Below, piece after piece: positions 43,287-55,138 of a DNA stretch of 64,000 nucleotides (positions are counted from its first letter, which is position 1; each line of letters begins with the position of its first letter). The stretch is taken from contig NC_049981.1 in assembly GCF_000003815.2 (NCBI RefSeq), positions 5,642,043 to 5,706,042 of the forward strand, in the 5' to 3' direction. This stretch comes from Branchiostoma floridae (taxonomy: Eukaryota > Chordata > Leptocardii > Amphioxiformes > Branchiostomatidae). The notes beneath the pieces were generated by a model. That model searched no databases. It was not told the origin of the DNA and worked only from the letters and a program-made list of their open reading frames with translations. The position numbers and the translations under genes are program-made.

Positions 43287-43512
43287 AAATGCCGAAAACT
43301 GCAAGCATGGAAGGTGAAATTGAGGTCAAATCGACCGCTATCGATGGCTTCGATGACGACCCTGTGTACAATTATATCAAAGATGACACCAATGACAAAG
43401 GGCAGGATGACGAGGAAGACACTACGAGCCCCAAAAGTGTACGACTGAACGCCTCTAAAGGGTTTGCAAACCTCTCTACGAGCCTACGGTGCTACAAAAA
43501 GACGAGCAGAAA
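43287..43512 (+). CDS. orphan exon-like ORF with YxxI tail motif
   Basis: After an acceptor (ATCAACTTAACAG) the frame opens at ATG 43289 and reads an acidic stretch, DDDPVYNYIKDDTNDKGQDD, to KTSRK followed by a GTATTT donor-like site. Composition and the YxxI-KDDT string resemble the cytoplasmic region of the LRR receptors (SYCEIKDDTETDS), suggesting a detached exon of a related receptor. No transmembrane segment or partner exons are seen nearby. Without splicing the frame would run to 43591. Confidence 0.35.
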
Positions 43513-43805
43513 GGTATTTTCGGTATCCTTACAACATTATCTGGATTATATGGATGATATCCGCATTCGCCCCAATTTTATTACGTTTTAAAATACTGTA
43601 CTTTTATTCGTACAAAGTAGAAAAGAATGCATAAAAACAGGTGCAGAAGGAGGAGAAACCCGTTAACGGTTTTCACTATGCCCTTCTCCTCTATACGAAA
43701 CAAAATATATGATAATCAATAGTTAACAAAGAAAAGTAACACATAGGATGAGATATTGATACAAAAGGATAATCAAATGATAATAGTAATATGAATTGAG
43801 GTGAG

Positions 43806-44620
43806 AACTAGAAAGGCCGACATTTGCTTGAGAGCAAATACAGCATATCTCAGCCATCTCCTTCCCCATGCAACAACACACTATTCCAAAATCACCCATG
43901 TGCTAAAGGGAACACTTTTGCTTAAAAGTCACTTCTACTAATAAATCTTACAAAATTCACCGTGCAAGAATGGACTCTTCCAGTACACCCCATGTGAATT
44001 TGCAAAATAGACCAGTCCAGAAATAATCCCACTAAAAACATTGCCTTTTGATTAAGTAACCCAGTCCAAAGTTGAACTAAGCAAATGCATGAAAAGGTAA
44101 AATAGACCAATCCAAAAACACTTCCGCTAAAATTGGAATATTGAATCATCACCCGCGGCCAAAACTAAATTTGAAAAAAAAATCCCCCCTCCGTGCAATA
44201 ATGAACTCTTCTTACGATGCCCCTATGTAGAGTGGTGCAGTCCAAAAATACATCCGCTAAAATTTGGACTTAGACGTAATCACCAAAGTCCCAAAAATGG
44301 ATTCTAAAAAGTCCCCACCTCCATTTTATAATGGATTCTTCCAGCACACCCTATGTAAAACTGCAAAATAGACCAGTCCAAAAATAACCACACTCAAACA
44401 CTTTGACATAATCACCAAAGTCCAAAAACGAATTTTAAAAAAATGCCCCCCTCCATGCAAGAATTGACTCGAGCTCTTCCAGCACACCCCACGTAAATTG
44501 CAAAATAGACCAGTTCGAAAATACTCCCACTGAGAGACTTTATATAATCAACAGTCCAAAGATGAATTTAAAAAAATGTACCCCTCCGTGCCAGAATGGA
44601 CTCTTCCAGATAACACCAGA
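43806..44620. repeat. degenerate tandem repeats, about 120-140 bp
   Basis: Starts with a copy of the 42.0-kb segment. Units with ATGGACTCTTCCAG...CAAAATAGACCAGTCC then recur at about 43970, 44200, 44330, 44460 and 44590. Confidence 0.7.
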
Positions 44621-44639
44621 CTGATTGGCTGCCAAATCC

Positions 44640-45827
44640 CGTTCGGGATGTTTCAGGCTACGTGATTAGTTGCCTCTTTAATCAGGTCATTAGTATATAG
44701 ACATGTGCACATGCTGTCTTCATCTCTCTTTCAATGCGATGTTTGTATTTAAAGAACAAATGACAAGTTTCGATGGTTGATTATCACTTTTTCATAATGA
44801 TTTCAAAATTGAGTCGACCTTTAAAGTCACCATGACTATTGAATCAATGACGACCTTTATGGTACATATAAACCAACTGGGTTTAGTACAGTTCACAACA
44901 AAAGAGTATCAGAAAGACACATGAAATATCTATGATGTCATTAAACAACACAAGAATCATATTCTACTTAGTAAATCATATTCTAATTACATGTATATGA
45001 CTTTTAATTCTCCCTTCGCTGTGATACTAAAATGTAGAAAGCGATTTGTAAACGGTTGTATTGTATAATGTACGCAAATTCAATGACATCCAACATCAGC
45101 ATCGCTGCCTCGGATGCTTTCTGTATTGCCTTGTTTCATCAAAATCACATAATCTTCAACATACCGGTAAAAAGCCTATCCTGCATACGACAGTCGGACA
45201 GCGCCACCTGGGCGTTAACAGAGAAAATGCACCGGTCCGATCAACGTGACTGAGAGCACTCATTTTTTGATGTTTTCAATGTTACATATTTCATAATTTC
45301 ATTTGCTGTCGACTAACTGTTATATCGTTGTATTCGTGCCTACAGAAAAAGACTAACAGTATTGTAGGTTGACTACTGCGGTGCTTTGATTTAGAGTACT
45401 GTCCAAGATGTACAAATGTCTGAATTTATTTTTTGTGAACAAAGTTCCGTATTGTGAGTATGTTGTTTGTGCCTTGTTCAATCCTTCGGGACGTAACTGG
45501 CGGTATTCAAGGCTGCCGTATATGTACAAAACATGTAAAAGCCGTGGGGGCGTATAAATTGCGCTGACAAATGAGCAGTACAGATATCCGGCATCCACGC
45601 CATAAATAGAAATAACTTCTTCCTAAACACAAGAGCTATCTTACACCCAAAAACTATAACCATAGCTTTTTCAGAACACAATATATAAAAACATGAATTT
45701 CTGCTGCAGTACCAAGGGAAGCCGCTAGGGGTCCAAAATCTGGTCAGTTTCAGTGACAGTTTTCATCACACCCTACCAACACACCAAGTATAAAACCAAT
45801 CCACCTAGCCGTTCTTGAGGTGTCTTG

Positions 45828-45887
<60 letters not shown>

Positions 45888-45990
45888 AGAACGCTAGTGA
45901 AAATATAACCCCATGAATATTTCAAGGAGAAGACTAAATGACATTATTTTATAGTTTCTTTCACAAGTTATCCGTAGACGAAAGGAAAAC
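44640..45990. other. intergenic, no gene recognised; (TC)n and (AC)n microsatellite
   Basis: Only a (TC)n/(AC)n tract at about 45830-45888 and unremarkable short ORFs are visible. Confidence 0.5.
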
Positions 45991-45999
45991 TTAGATTTT

Positions 46000-46580
46000 A
46001 CTAAAACTTGAAAACAGCATAGGACTTGGAAAACTACTTGTACCATGATAGCAACTTTGAATTCCTCTCAGCAATATGTAAGTTAAGAATGAGTTCGCAC
46101 CCGTTAGAAATAGAGAAAAGAATGTATAAAAAGCTACCTGCTCATGAAAGAATTTGTAAGTGCACAACGAATGCAGTCGAAAGCGAAACACATTTCATCT
46201 GTGAATGTCCACGACTCGATGCTGAAAGAAACACACTGTTTGAAAGAGTGTCCGAAATCACACCAAACTTTTCATTGAAAAAAACACACAAAAAACACAC
46301 TTTCTGCATGCTAAGATCATCGAATCAATCTATCATAGAAAATGTGGGACATTTCATTTTCAACTGTCTTCAAGAAAGAAGTCAAACTCCGCAATAGTAA
46401 TGTAGGTTTTAGAATCGTACTCAATATTCTGTATGTACATATGTACATACAATCAGTTAATCTTTAAATTTTGTATGCTGGAATTTAAATTACTTACCCA
46501 TTTTCAATCACTCCATGTATTTGAGTTTGTTCACTTGCAATTAGCCCCTTGGGCATGAATTTTTAATAAAACATTACACA
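46000..46580 (+). mobile_element. LINE C-terminal fragment
   Basis: The frame 46026-46397 encodes LRMSSHPLEIEKRMYKKLPA, HERICKC and ESETHFICECPRLDAERN. This is the arginine-rich, Cys/His knuckle typical of the C-terminus of RT-endonuclease LINE polyproteins (R.S.H.L.IE.gR......ER.C..C...EdE.HF...CP). A short 3' UTR ends near TTTTTAATAAAAC. Confidence 0.75.
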
Positions 46581-46599
46581 ATAAACAACGGAAATATCC

Positions 46600-48990
46600 T
46601 TCCACTGGTAGTGACAAAGGAGATAGATGTTGTATGTTAGCTAGAAAATACTTTATTTGATTGACAGATTACGTATCTGATTCTGCCTTACATAACTTTG
46701 TACCATGAATTTAACACTTATTCAATAATTCTAATAGATCTATACAAGCGTACCGGTAACACTGTTTGTATGCTAACATGGGTGCTCAACAGAAACATTG
46801 GACGTCTGATTTACATGATGTCCACATATGTACAATGCAATTTCACAGGTATAATGTGTGGAAAGTTTAACAACTGTTTAAGGATGACATCTATGTTAGG
46901 ATCGAGAATTAATTTTATAACAATGCTCCCAGGTACGAATAATGAATAAAAATGTCATGACGTAAAGACCAAACACACAGAGTATGAAATATCTAATACC
47001 AGAAAACAATAGATTCTACATTTTTTTCTTTACATCTTGGCCTAATGGAATAGATGTTTGGCTTGTATATGTTTTCCGATTATGAATATGATTAAAAAAT
47101 GCATGGCATATATTTGCTCGTTTGTCAACTGCTTTGTACGATTTTTAGAGCATGGTTGAAATGTTTTTTTTAAACAACCGAAAATTGAAGGGTGCATAGA
47201 TGCCATGTATATGTTATCAAATTAATATGGCCTAATTTGGCATACCAAACAAGACATAACTACGAACTAATTTACCAGAAAAATGTAGAATTATTGGAGA
47301 AATAGATGTAAACCTAAGTTTAAGATACTTGTAAGCTAGAAACTTGGCAACAAGAACAACCAGCAAAGTACCTGAAATCTAATACATTTCTGCTAACATC
47401 TTTATTGAGATAAATGTTAAAGAAAAGTTTTATAACTAAATTACTATAAATTACTATGATTCAAATCTAAACAACATCTGCAACAGTGCACAATCAAAAT
47501 ATGGTATACTAGTACGTTTATTGCACATTGTTATCTAATGACGTTTCTTTCCCTAAACACTTTCCTCATTCTACAATTAAAACTGGCAAGATAAATGTAT
47601 ACTAGTAAAAGAACATGTTGATTGTTTAATTGTGTCCTTGTCCTCATGTTGACCACCTCAAAAGAAGAAAAAAGTCCTTTTTTTCTGAAATCAGGCAAAA
47701 ACATATAAGCGCTGATGTCATAGATAAAATTTACTTGCTGTAGCCTTATGTCCAAAAGCAAGGAAATGATAGTGTGCGTTGTGAATGGTGACTATTACAT
47801 GGAATTATATTTAAACTTATACTTGAATTCAGTACCATATACAATGTAGTCAGTCAATAAGAAGCAATGATACATAATAAAGCTAATAACCGTAAAATGC
47901 AGCAAATCATACACTTAATATAAATATCTTATGATGAACATATACAAACATTACATGTACTGCAAGCAATATACATGTCTGAATAACAGTAGCAACAATT
48001 TATGATATGCTTATGTGCCAAGTTATAATGAGTACGAATATAAATACAAATACAAAGTGTATTTCATATTAAATGGACCGATAACAAAATGACATGCATG
48101 TACGTAGCATCACATTAAAGTGGACACTTAATAACAACAAACATGTGATAAGATAACGAAAACTCATGATGAGAATTAATGTACCTTAGGCCCAATTTGT
48201 CAATCATATTGGTGGGTAACAAAGCATAAAAGGAATACAAGAATGGACATTAGAACTTCTATAATATTCAACTAACACACATATGTAGGTCAACTACCCA
48301 AAGCATTGCAAGAGAATATATGGAAGTTTAGGGTCAAGTACTACATGTATAAGGTATACTTACATGTTACTGACAGAGGCTATCTTTACAAAACCTAAAT
48401 AATCATTCTTACTGGTGACACAAACAATTGGTTCACAAAAATCTAAATACTGCATACTGGGAAGTTTCAGCACATAGATCTAGACATCCTTAAGTTAAGC
48501 AAATTTATTCATTATCTTTTAGAATTCGTGAAAGAACAAGTTACATCTGTGTGACATGAACAATTTCGAGCCATGTAGCCAACTAAAAACCTTTTTCATT
48601 TTTACCACTGTCATCACGGTAGCATGTACCTACCACAAAATTCTACAAACACTTGTGATGGTTACATACCCTGGGCACCTAGTTTGCATAGACCTCTACA
48701 TCACTAAGATATCTATAGGATTCTGTGTGGGCTATCTAACAATGCACTGTACACCTTATTATACAGCTGTACAAACTAAATACATATAAAATCTCTAGTT
48801 TATCTTAAATTATTCTCCAAACAAGTTTTCAGTTGGTGGGGATACTATCATAGTGGCCTGAATTCCCTTTATACTTGGTGGGGATAGTGGGCTGTGAAAG
48901 CTCTGCTAGTAAACCTCTGCTTGGAGAAAAACCTTACATCATATATCTGTAATTGTAAATCTTTACATTAATAGATGCTGTAAAGTTCTT
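46600..48990. other. intergenic, no gene recognised
   Basis: AT-rich. It contains a partial MITE at 47045-47240 (ACTGCTTTGTACGATTT, related in reverse to the 29.4-kb family) and a weak hammerhead-like motif at 47540. Confidence 0.45.
47540..47569 (-). ncRNA. weak hammerhead-like motif
   Basis: The minus strand has ATGAGGA (first core C missing), a poor stem, then GAAACGTC. Listed only because the GAAACGTC spacing resembles the other five loci. Confidence 0.15.
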
Positions 48991-49017
48991 TAAATCACTA
49001 AGTTAGATTTTAGCAAC

Positions 49018-49023
49018 TTTATT
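49018..49023 (-). promoter_or_regulatory. candidate polyadenylation signal of the LYSMD gene
   Basis: The minus strand reads AATAAA, 1.6 kb past the LYSMD stop. No closer canonical signal was spotted. Weak inference. Confidence 0.25.
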
Positions 49024-49665
49024 GTGACAAATTCACTGAGCTAAGTGTTAACAAGACACAATTTGACTGCTTCTTGAGTCATAGATCATACAATCATGTA
49101 GATTTTGTCAAATTGGCTTATAAGTAAAAGGCAGCTATTTGAAACAAAACTGGAAAATATGCCATTGTTAAATTTGTCCCATGCATTGTACCATGTTTGA
49201 AATTGTATTGAATCGACTGAGTTCACAGAACTATAGCTCTAATATCAATTTAATACCATTCTAACTGCTTCAGATAGTACAGTATTAATACTTATATATG
49301 TATTTAGACTTGACACTAGATCACAGGACCTGTCATTCCAATATTGTAGAATTCTAACTGTTGGTTGGCAAATGTTTCCGTCGTTCACTTCTATGATACT
49401 GAAATGATTTACAATACTGAACATTCATAGAGAAGTAAAATTATTATACAAATCAGGTCTCTAGCAATACTGAGAGATTACTGAACATCCTATACAGGCT
49501 TTTCATTTGACGCCATCTGCGCCATGTTGGATTACAGCATACGTCTGTGTAAAGCAGATGGAGATACCATTGCTTGATTAATTCATTCTGACGCCTACAT
49601 GGTCGCTGAGAGATTCAAATTGTAATCATTATGACGTCAACGAAAAGCCTTCATAGCTACATGTA

Positions 49666-50002
49666 CAGTCAAACCTGTCTACAGCGGCCACTGAAGGGAC
49701 TGCCCAAATTTGACCGCTATAGACAGGTGGCCACTATACAGGAGTGGGCATCTGTATAGAGAAAATACTGATTAATTGACCAAGAGCAATAAGTTAATGT
49801 TTTAGTATCCAATGATCTTTACCCACATATTCATTGAACATGTAGGTCATTTTTAGATTTACAGTTCAAGCAATTTGCAACCGTAAAAACTAAACGCAAA
49901 CTGGCCAATTTCTCTGTTAATGCTTAGGTCAATGGGAAAAACCCAAGGGACTGACAAAAAGTGGCCACTATACAAAGGTGACCCCTAATATAGGTTTGAC
50001 AG
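49666..50002. mobile_element. pogo/Tigger-like MITE, CAGTCAAACC ends
   Basis: CAGTCAAACCTGTCTACAGC at the left and TATAGGTTTGACAG at the right form terminal inverted repeats flanked by TA on both sides (49664-49665, 50003-50004). GTGGCCACTATACA-type repeats lie inside. No transposase. It lies 3' of the LYSMD coding region, possibly in its 3' UTR. Confidence 0.75.
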
Positions 50003-50627
50003 TACATGCATGCAAATCTCTATTATCATTTCCTAAAGCACTAGCCTGGTATCCATCATATGTTAACTCTGTTCACTCTTTTGATCGCTAATCCTAGCAG
50101 AATACTAGTAGTCTGGCACCAATTAAGTTGTCTGAATGACTGACATTTAAATATTTGAATGAAACATAGACGAGAGCTCTGATTGGCTAAGAAACTGACT
50201 GGTAATGGGATCAAACAAGCAGTCAAAATTTTGACCCCACTTCTAATAAAGGAACCCAAAGGTGTATATGGTGTCCTGGTACAATACAATAATAGATATT
50301 CAATGCCAAAACTAGCTAAGGGAGGAGTTTAAATGGGGAGAATGCAACACTATTCTGCAGGGAAACAATCAGAGGATCAGAGTGAACTTCAGACTATATG
50401 CCAGTTCACAGTTCGACGTACATTGTGATGCACTATGGGTATATATAGATGTCAAAGCTTTAGGCCATTAGCATACATTGTGCAGGGGCCTTAAACTTTG
50501 ACCTCCACCCAGAATGCATCACAGTAAAATGACTTATCAGAGTGCAACCACAATAGTATTTCTAACCCTAAAATACGAATATTTCTATCAATATCAATCT
50601 GAGGGCTACTTTTGACTTTGCTGTATT

Positions 50628-53600
50628 CTACAACTGAAAGAGGTCGTCCGCATTCCCCTTGTCCAGTTGGTCAAGCATGCCGCTGGTGTGGCTGGACGTC
50701 AGGAAGCCTTTCCTCCTTCCTTTGGACTTCTTAAAGTACAAGGAGGGTTCATCCGTGCTGTTGGTTCTCCTTCTTTGGTAACTCGAGGCTGACCAGGGAT
50801 CTGCCGATGCAGCGAGCCCGTCAAGATCGTAATCACTGGAAATACATAAGGCAGACTCTAGGCTTCTCTCTCATTGGTGGAAGTAAGGCCTAGGAAAATA
50901 AATGTTGTGTTTCCGTTTAGGCCCTTAAAAAAATTGGGGTCGTGAGCCGGTGATTTTTCAAAAGTTTTTGCTAGTATTTCCAGAAAACTGTAAACACAAC
51001 ATTTTTGCCTTGGCCTTATAACAGGGCTCGAAATACTTCAAAAGTATCACTGTTTTCTGCAACCTGTTTTTCATATAACCAACCATGCATTTTCTTTCTC
51101 CGCTAACTTGTGACTCGTTAAGGAAAACCAAACATTTTGTGAAAATTGCATATGCGTATTTTGAACCCTGCATTATCTTAAACAATCAGTTGGTAAAAAA
51201 AAAACAATCATGCTATAAAAGAATGCATACATACACTTGCATGCTGTTAATGTTTCAACTTATTGTCTTGTATTCATAGCATAAATTGCAAAGGCAGCAT
51301 AGTAGAAGAATACATGCACTTGAGAAGTATTTTATTCTGAAACTACAACATGCATGACAGAAATGATGAGATTGCCAAAAGGTTTCTAAAACCTGTTTCT
51401 CTAACTTTACCAAAATAAGATGACTAACAATCTAAGATGGACTGCACAACAGATCACAAGACTTCAGTCACCTTTTATTTTCACTCAGTTTTTGTACTGC
51501 ACTTTTCCTTTCTGATATCTGCAAGTCCAACTTCTTTAGGAAGTCTGTCACTGAAGATGCTTCATCCTTATTGGTTACTCCAGAAGAGGCTGCACTTGCT
51601 CCTTTACTCTCATTGGCTACTGGTTCATCTTTGTTTGATGTCTGATTGGTTGTTTCTAAGTCTCTGCTTCCATTCGTTGTACCATCATTTGTTGGTCTGT
51701 CCTGATTGGTTGGTTCGAACGGGGACCCTAATATTGCGCTGTGATTGGGCAGAATGTCAGACTGGCCCAACCCGTTGACCAATGAGGTGGAAGCAGTGGG
51801 TTGTGGTTCAGATACAGGGATGTTGAGTGTTTTTCTAAGGAAGAGACTGTCGTTGGTGTACAGCTTGTTTGCTCTTCTGATCTGTTCCATCTGCAATAGA
51901 CAACAACAAATAAAAGATATAGCAAATCGTTATTAGCTATTTGTACTAGTGTCTAATTTCTATCAAACTACTGTAAAACTGAAATCAGCAATACAAATTT
52001 GATGACTTTTAAGCAGTGGTTTCAAGGCTGCAATATTTCTCATACAACAGAATGTTCATAACAGCAAACTGAGGACTTTTTGGGATTACCATGAATGTAC
52101 GGTTCTGATGTCATGTGAGTTGTGACAGAAAAACTTGTAGCCATGTCCTGTATGTTCTGTACTAACTTATTAGAGTTAGATTTGGGCTGTACCGCTCGCC
52201 TGACATGCCAGGGCTCAAAATACTTTTTTATGCATATCTGCACTGCACTGGTGCAGGTAACATTGAAAATTACCTGCACCAGACAACTTTTACCTACACC
52301 ACTCTGAATTTAGGAAGTATGGATCATATTAAGATTGTTGAGGAACCATTGCTATTCTTTATTCTATACTTAATAGGTGGTAACAGTCAATGCAGCTAAT
52401 GACAATCTACATACGCCTACACAATAGGACATTTATGTATAAAACCCTGATGAGTACATGGACCTGTACAGGTTAGGTGCAGGTAGACATCAGAAATATC
52501 TGCACAGCTCCAATTTTACCTGCACTATAACCTGCATAATGCAGGTGGTATTGCAGGAGCCCTGCATGCACACAACCGGAAAGATTTGCAGTCCTTAGGA
52601 TGGGATGCTAAGCCATTATCCACTGTTAATGCTTTTTGAAAAGAGCTAAAGTACTGTAGGGGAATTTCCCTAGTATAAATGATTGATCCTGTAACTTGGT
52701 GTAAATACTAACAGTATACATAGCATCTTTCTTCTCTGTCACAGCCAGTGGAAGACTATAGCTCTTCAGTGATAAGCTTAAACTGGATGGAGAATGAGAT
52801 CACTTTCCTTTTTATACTACAGTATCAGCTTACTACCGGCAGTAGTGTTAGCCAACACATACTACTGTAAATGCATTTAAGTTCGCGGAGATTTAATTTC
52901 GCAGTAGCGGGGAACTGGACATTTCGCGGTGGTTTTAATTTCGTGGTATCACCATACACTGTAGTCTCTTACTGTTATGGATAAATGTTCGCGGCGGTTT
53001 TAAATTCACGGTGAAGCGGCCGCCGCGAAAACCGCAAACAGTAATCCACCGCGAAAGTTTCTGCATTTACAGTATCACTTGCATGTTACCATTTCATCAT
53101 GCAGCAAACAGTCATGAAATAGTATGGCCAAAGGTCAGGTCTAATCTAAGAGCCCTTTCTGGACTGAAGTGAGAATTTGGCTGACAGCCAGTCAGTAGCA
53201 AATTGGCTGGATTTGCTGCAAATTGGCTGGATTTGCTGGCTGGATTTGCTGCTGGTCTTTGTAGCTGTAGCAATCACAGCTTGAAATTTGTTACCAGATG
53301 CATAAGGCACAAACTAGATTGCACGCATGCATGCATAAAATCCTCTGAAGACACAACAGACACACATAGACACACTCACACATGCAAACGTGCATGCACA
53401 CAGTCACAAAGAATTATATTATTTATAATATACACACACCATGTACTAGTACACACAAACACATACACGATGGTCATGCACACACACACACACACACACT
53501 GTCACACCAATATAGACATACTAAGTAAGAGAGACAGGCAACAAAGAGAGATGCACTCACACACAATCACATACTATTACTCCTAAATAAAAACAAACAC

Positions 53601-54775
53601 ACATATACACACACAGTGACACAGTGACATGCACAGACAGAGACACACACACACACACACAGACCACAATAACAGGAAAGCTGTTTGATATAAGTTATGA
53701 ACCATTACATTCCAGACCTAAAATGTAGTGTTTTCTAACGTTGCCAATCATACCATTTGAAGGTTAAAAAATAACTTAACGTTTAAAGGCATATAGACTG
53801 CTACCACATAGTCAAATACTGGAACATGACTGTGTATGCAATCCAAAGTCTGCTATAGCTACTGGCTCCAGCTAGCTGTGTGGCATGGCAGGCATTTGGG
53901 GAATGGTAATGTTTAAATAGATAGCTTATCATACGACACACCAGTGTAAGTGCAACTACAAGCTACACAGACCACGTTGTGATGGACAGGCGCATACACT
54001 GTAAGTGTAATGCATCGTTTCATTAAGCTAAAGAGGTTCAAATCACATGGCTAGTTGACCATTATGACTATATGCCAACAAGGCCATATAACGTTACCTA
54101 ATATTATTTTTTTAGGGACAGTTTACACAGTTATGTGTTCATGAAATTAAATGTTTGAACAAACACACAGCATCTGAACTGTATTATAAAGCTGTCAGTG
54201 TCAAATTTGAGAATACCACCTGAATCTAATTGACGGTCTTTGATCCAAAAATTTGATTGCACGTAAACCTTGTACTACTGTTTATATAGAACCAAGTCAT
54301 ATGACCAACCATATGTTTACCTTGGCTTTTAGTACCATGCTTGAAAATGTCAAATTGACTACCTTTTATAAGCAAATTTCTCAATACACCAATGTTGTGT
54401 CCTCTTATGTTTTCATAGTTACATAATAACGTTATAACTTACAATTTGACAAAAATATAACATTTCAAATAAAGCTATGACTGCCTGCAAAAAATACATT
54501 TCATACACTTGATGTTATCAGCTTTGCCATTTGACAGGACAAGGTTTGTAAGGTAATACAAGATTCTGTCGAAAGGGGACGTCAACTTAGAAGGTCAAAA
54601 AACTCACCGTTACGCCATATTTTAGAGAAATTCCTTGAAGAGTATCGTTGGGAGAGACTTGGTGGGTGAAGTATCGCTCTTGGAGAGTTAACTTCTTGGT
54701 GCTACCGTAAGATCTGCCGACTTTTCCGCCACCGGGAGTCGAGAGCAACGATTTCTTGCTCTCTTTGCCAGCCAT
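50628..54775 (-). CDS. LYSMD1: LysM domain protein LYSMD1/2, 3 exons
   Basis: Exons 54608-54775, 51472-51890 and 50628-50835 (plus coordinates) join in phase to 264 residues. The LysM domain is at about residues 37-82: FTHQVSPNDTLQGISLKYGV, then TMEQIRRANKLYTNDSLFLR, then KTLNIPV, an almost diagnostic LYSMD1/LYSMD2 sequence. It is split by the exon 1/2 junction exactly after GVT. A Ser/Thr/Asn-rich middle and a FLKKLDLQISERKSAVQKL helix lie in exon 2. The C-terminus is DPWSASSYQRRRTNSTDEPS...LDQLDKGNADDLFQL. There is no signal peptide or transmembrane segment, so it is intracellular, as for vertebrate LYSMD1/2. Family members have a LysM fold but no established enzymatic role. It is slightly longer than the human proteins (about 215-227). 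It is probably the pro-orthologue of LYSMD1 and LYSMD2. Head to head with SCNM1. Confidence 0.93.
51022..51170. mobile_element. short hAT-like element, CAGGGCTC ends
   Basis: CAGGGCTCGAAATAC at the left, GTATTTTGAACCCTG at the right, 149 bp. It lies in LYSMD intron 2. Confidence 0.65.
52209..52564. mobile_element. hAT-like element, third copy of the 11.9-kb family
   Basis: Starts CAGGGCTCAAAATAC and ends GGAGCCCTG. Internal sequence follows 11916-12233 in the same orientation (GGTAACATTGAAA, ACCTGCACCAGACA, GGACATTTATGTATAAAAC). It lies in LYSMD intron 1. Confidence 0.75.
52863..53074. mobile_element. TA-flanked MITE with TTCGCGG repeats
   Basis: TACTGTAAATGCA and TGCATTTACAGTA are terminal inverted repeats, and the interior is full of TTCGCGG/CCGCGAA. 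It lies in LYSMD intron 1. No coding capacity. Confidence 0.75.
53350..53665. repeat. (CA)n-rich microsatellite region
   Basis: Long interrupted runs of ACACAC and related repeats in LYSMD intron 1. Confidence 0.85.
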
Positions 54776-54779
54776 TTTG
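54770..54779 (+). promoter_or_regulatory. YY1-type site overlapping the LYSMD start codon
   Basis: The plus strand GCCATTTTGG, within AGCCATTTTGG, fits the YY1 consensus GCCATnTTG, with the minus-strand ATG inside it. This parallels the hinderin start. Confidence 0.45.
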
Positions 54780-55138
54780 GACGAAGTGGTGGTCAGCAAA
54801 CGTAACAATTTATGACGATAATATTTTCGCACCGCATGCATTAAGAAATAAAATATCACTGAAATCAACATTGATAAAGTTTATAATACTTTGGAAGGAA
54901 ATATTACTTTTGTAGTGCGCAAACTACGTTATTTTAGGAAGATTATATATTTTCTTTTTGTTGCGTTCATCTCTCGCCTTGCGAAATCTCGCGGGATTTA
55001 GCGTTGACACGTTTCTCACTTCCGGGTTTGTAATATCAACATGTCGAAATTTATCATCGATTTCTGCTGTTTATTTGAGCTATATGAATTGCAATAGAGC
55101 CATTATTGGAACCTTATTAGTATCTTAATGATGTGAAG
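54776..55138. promoter_or_regulatory. bidirectional promoter of LYSMD and SCNM1
   Basis: 363 bp separate the two divergent ATGs. The interval holds ACTTCCGGG (ETS/GABPA type) at 55018-55026 and TCTCGCGGGA, one change from the TCTCGCGAGA housekeeping promoter element, at 54987-54996. Both are frequent in bidirectional promoters. There is no TATA box in a convincing position. 5' UTRs must be short. Confidence 0.75.

Noticed and set aside
53203-53586. 127-codon ORF with His/Thr-rich repeats
   Set aside because: Produced by the (CA)n microsatellite.
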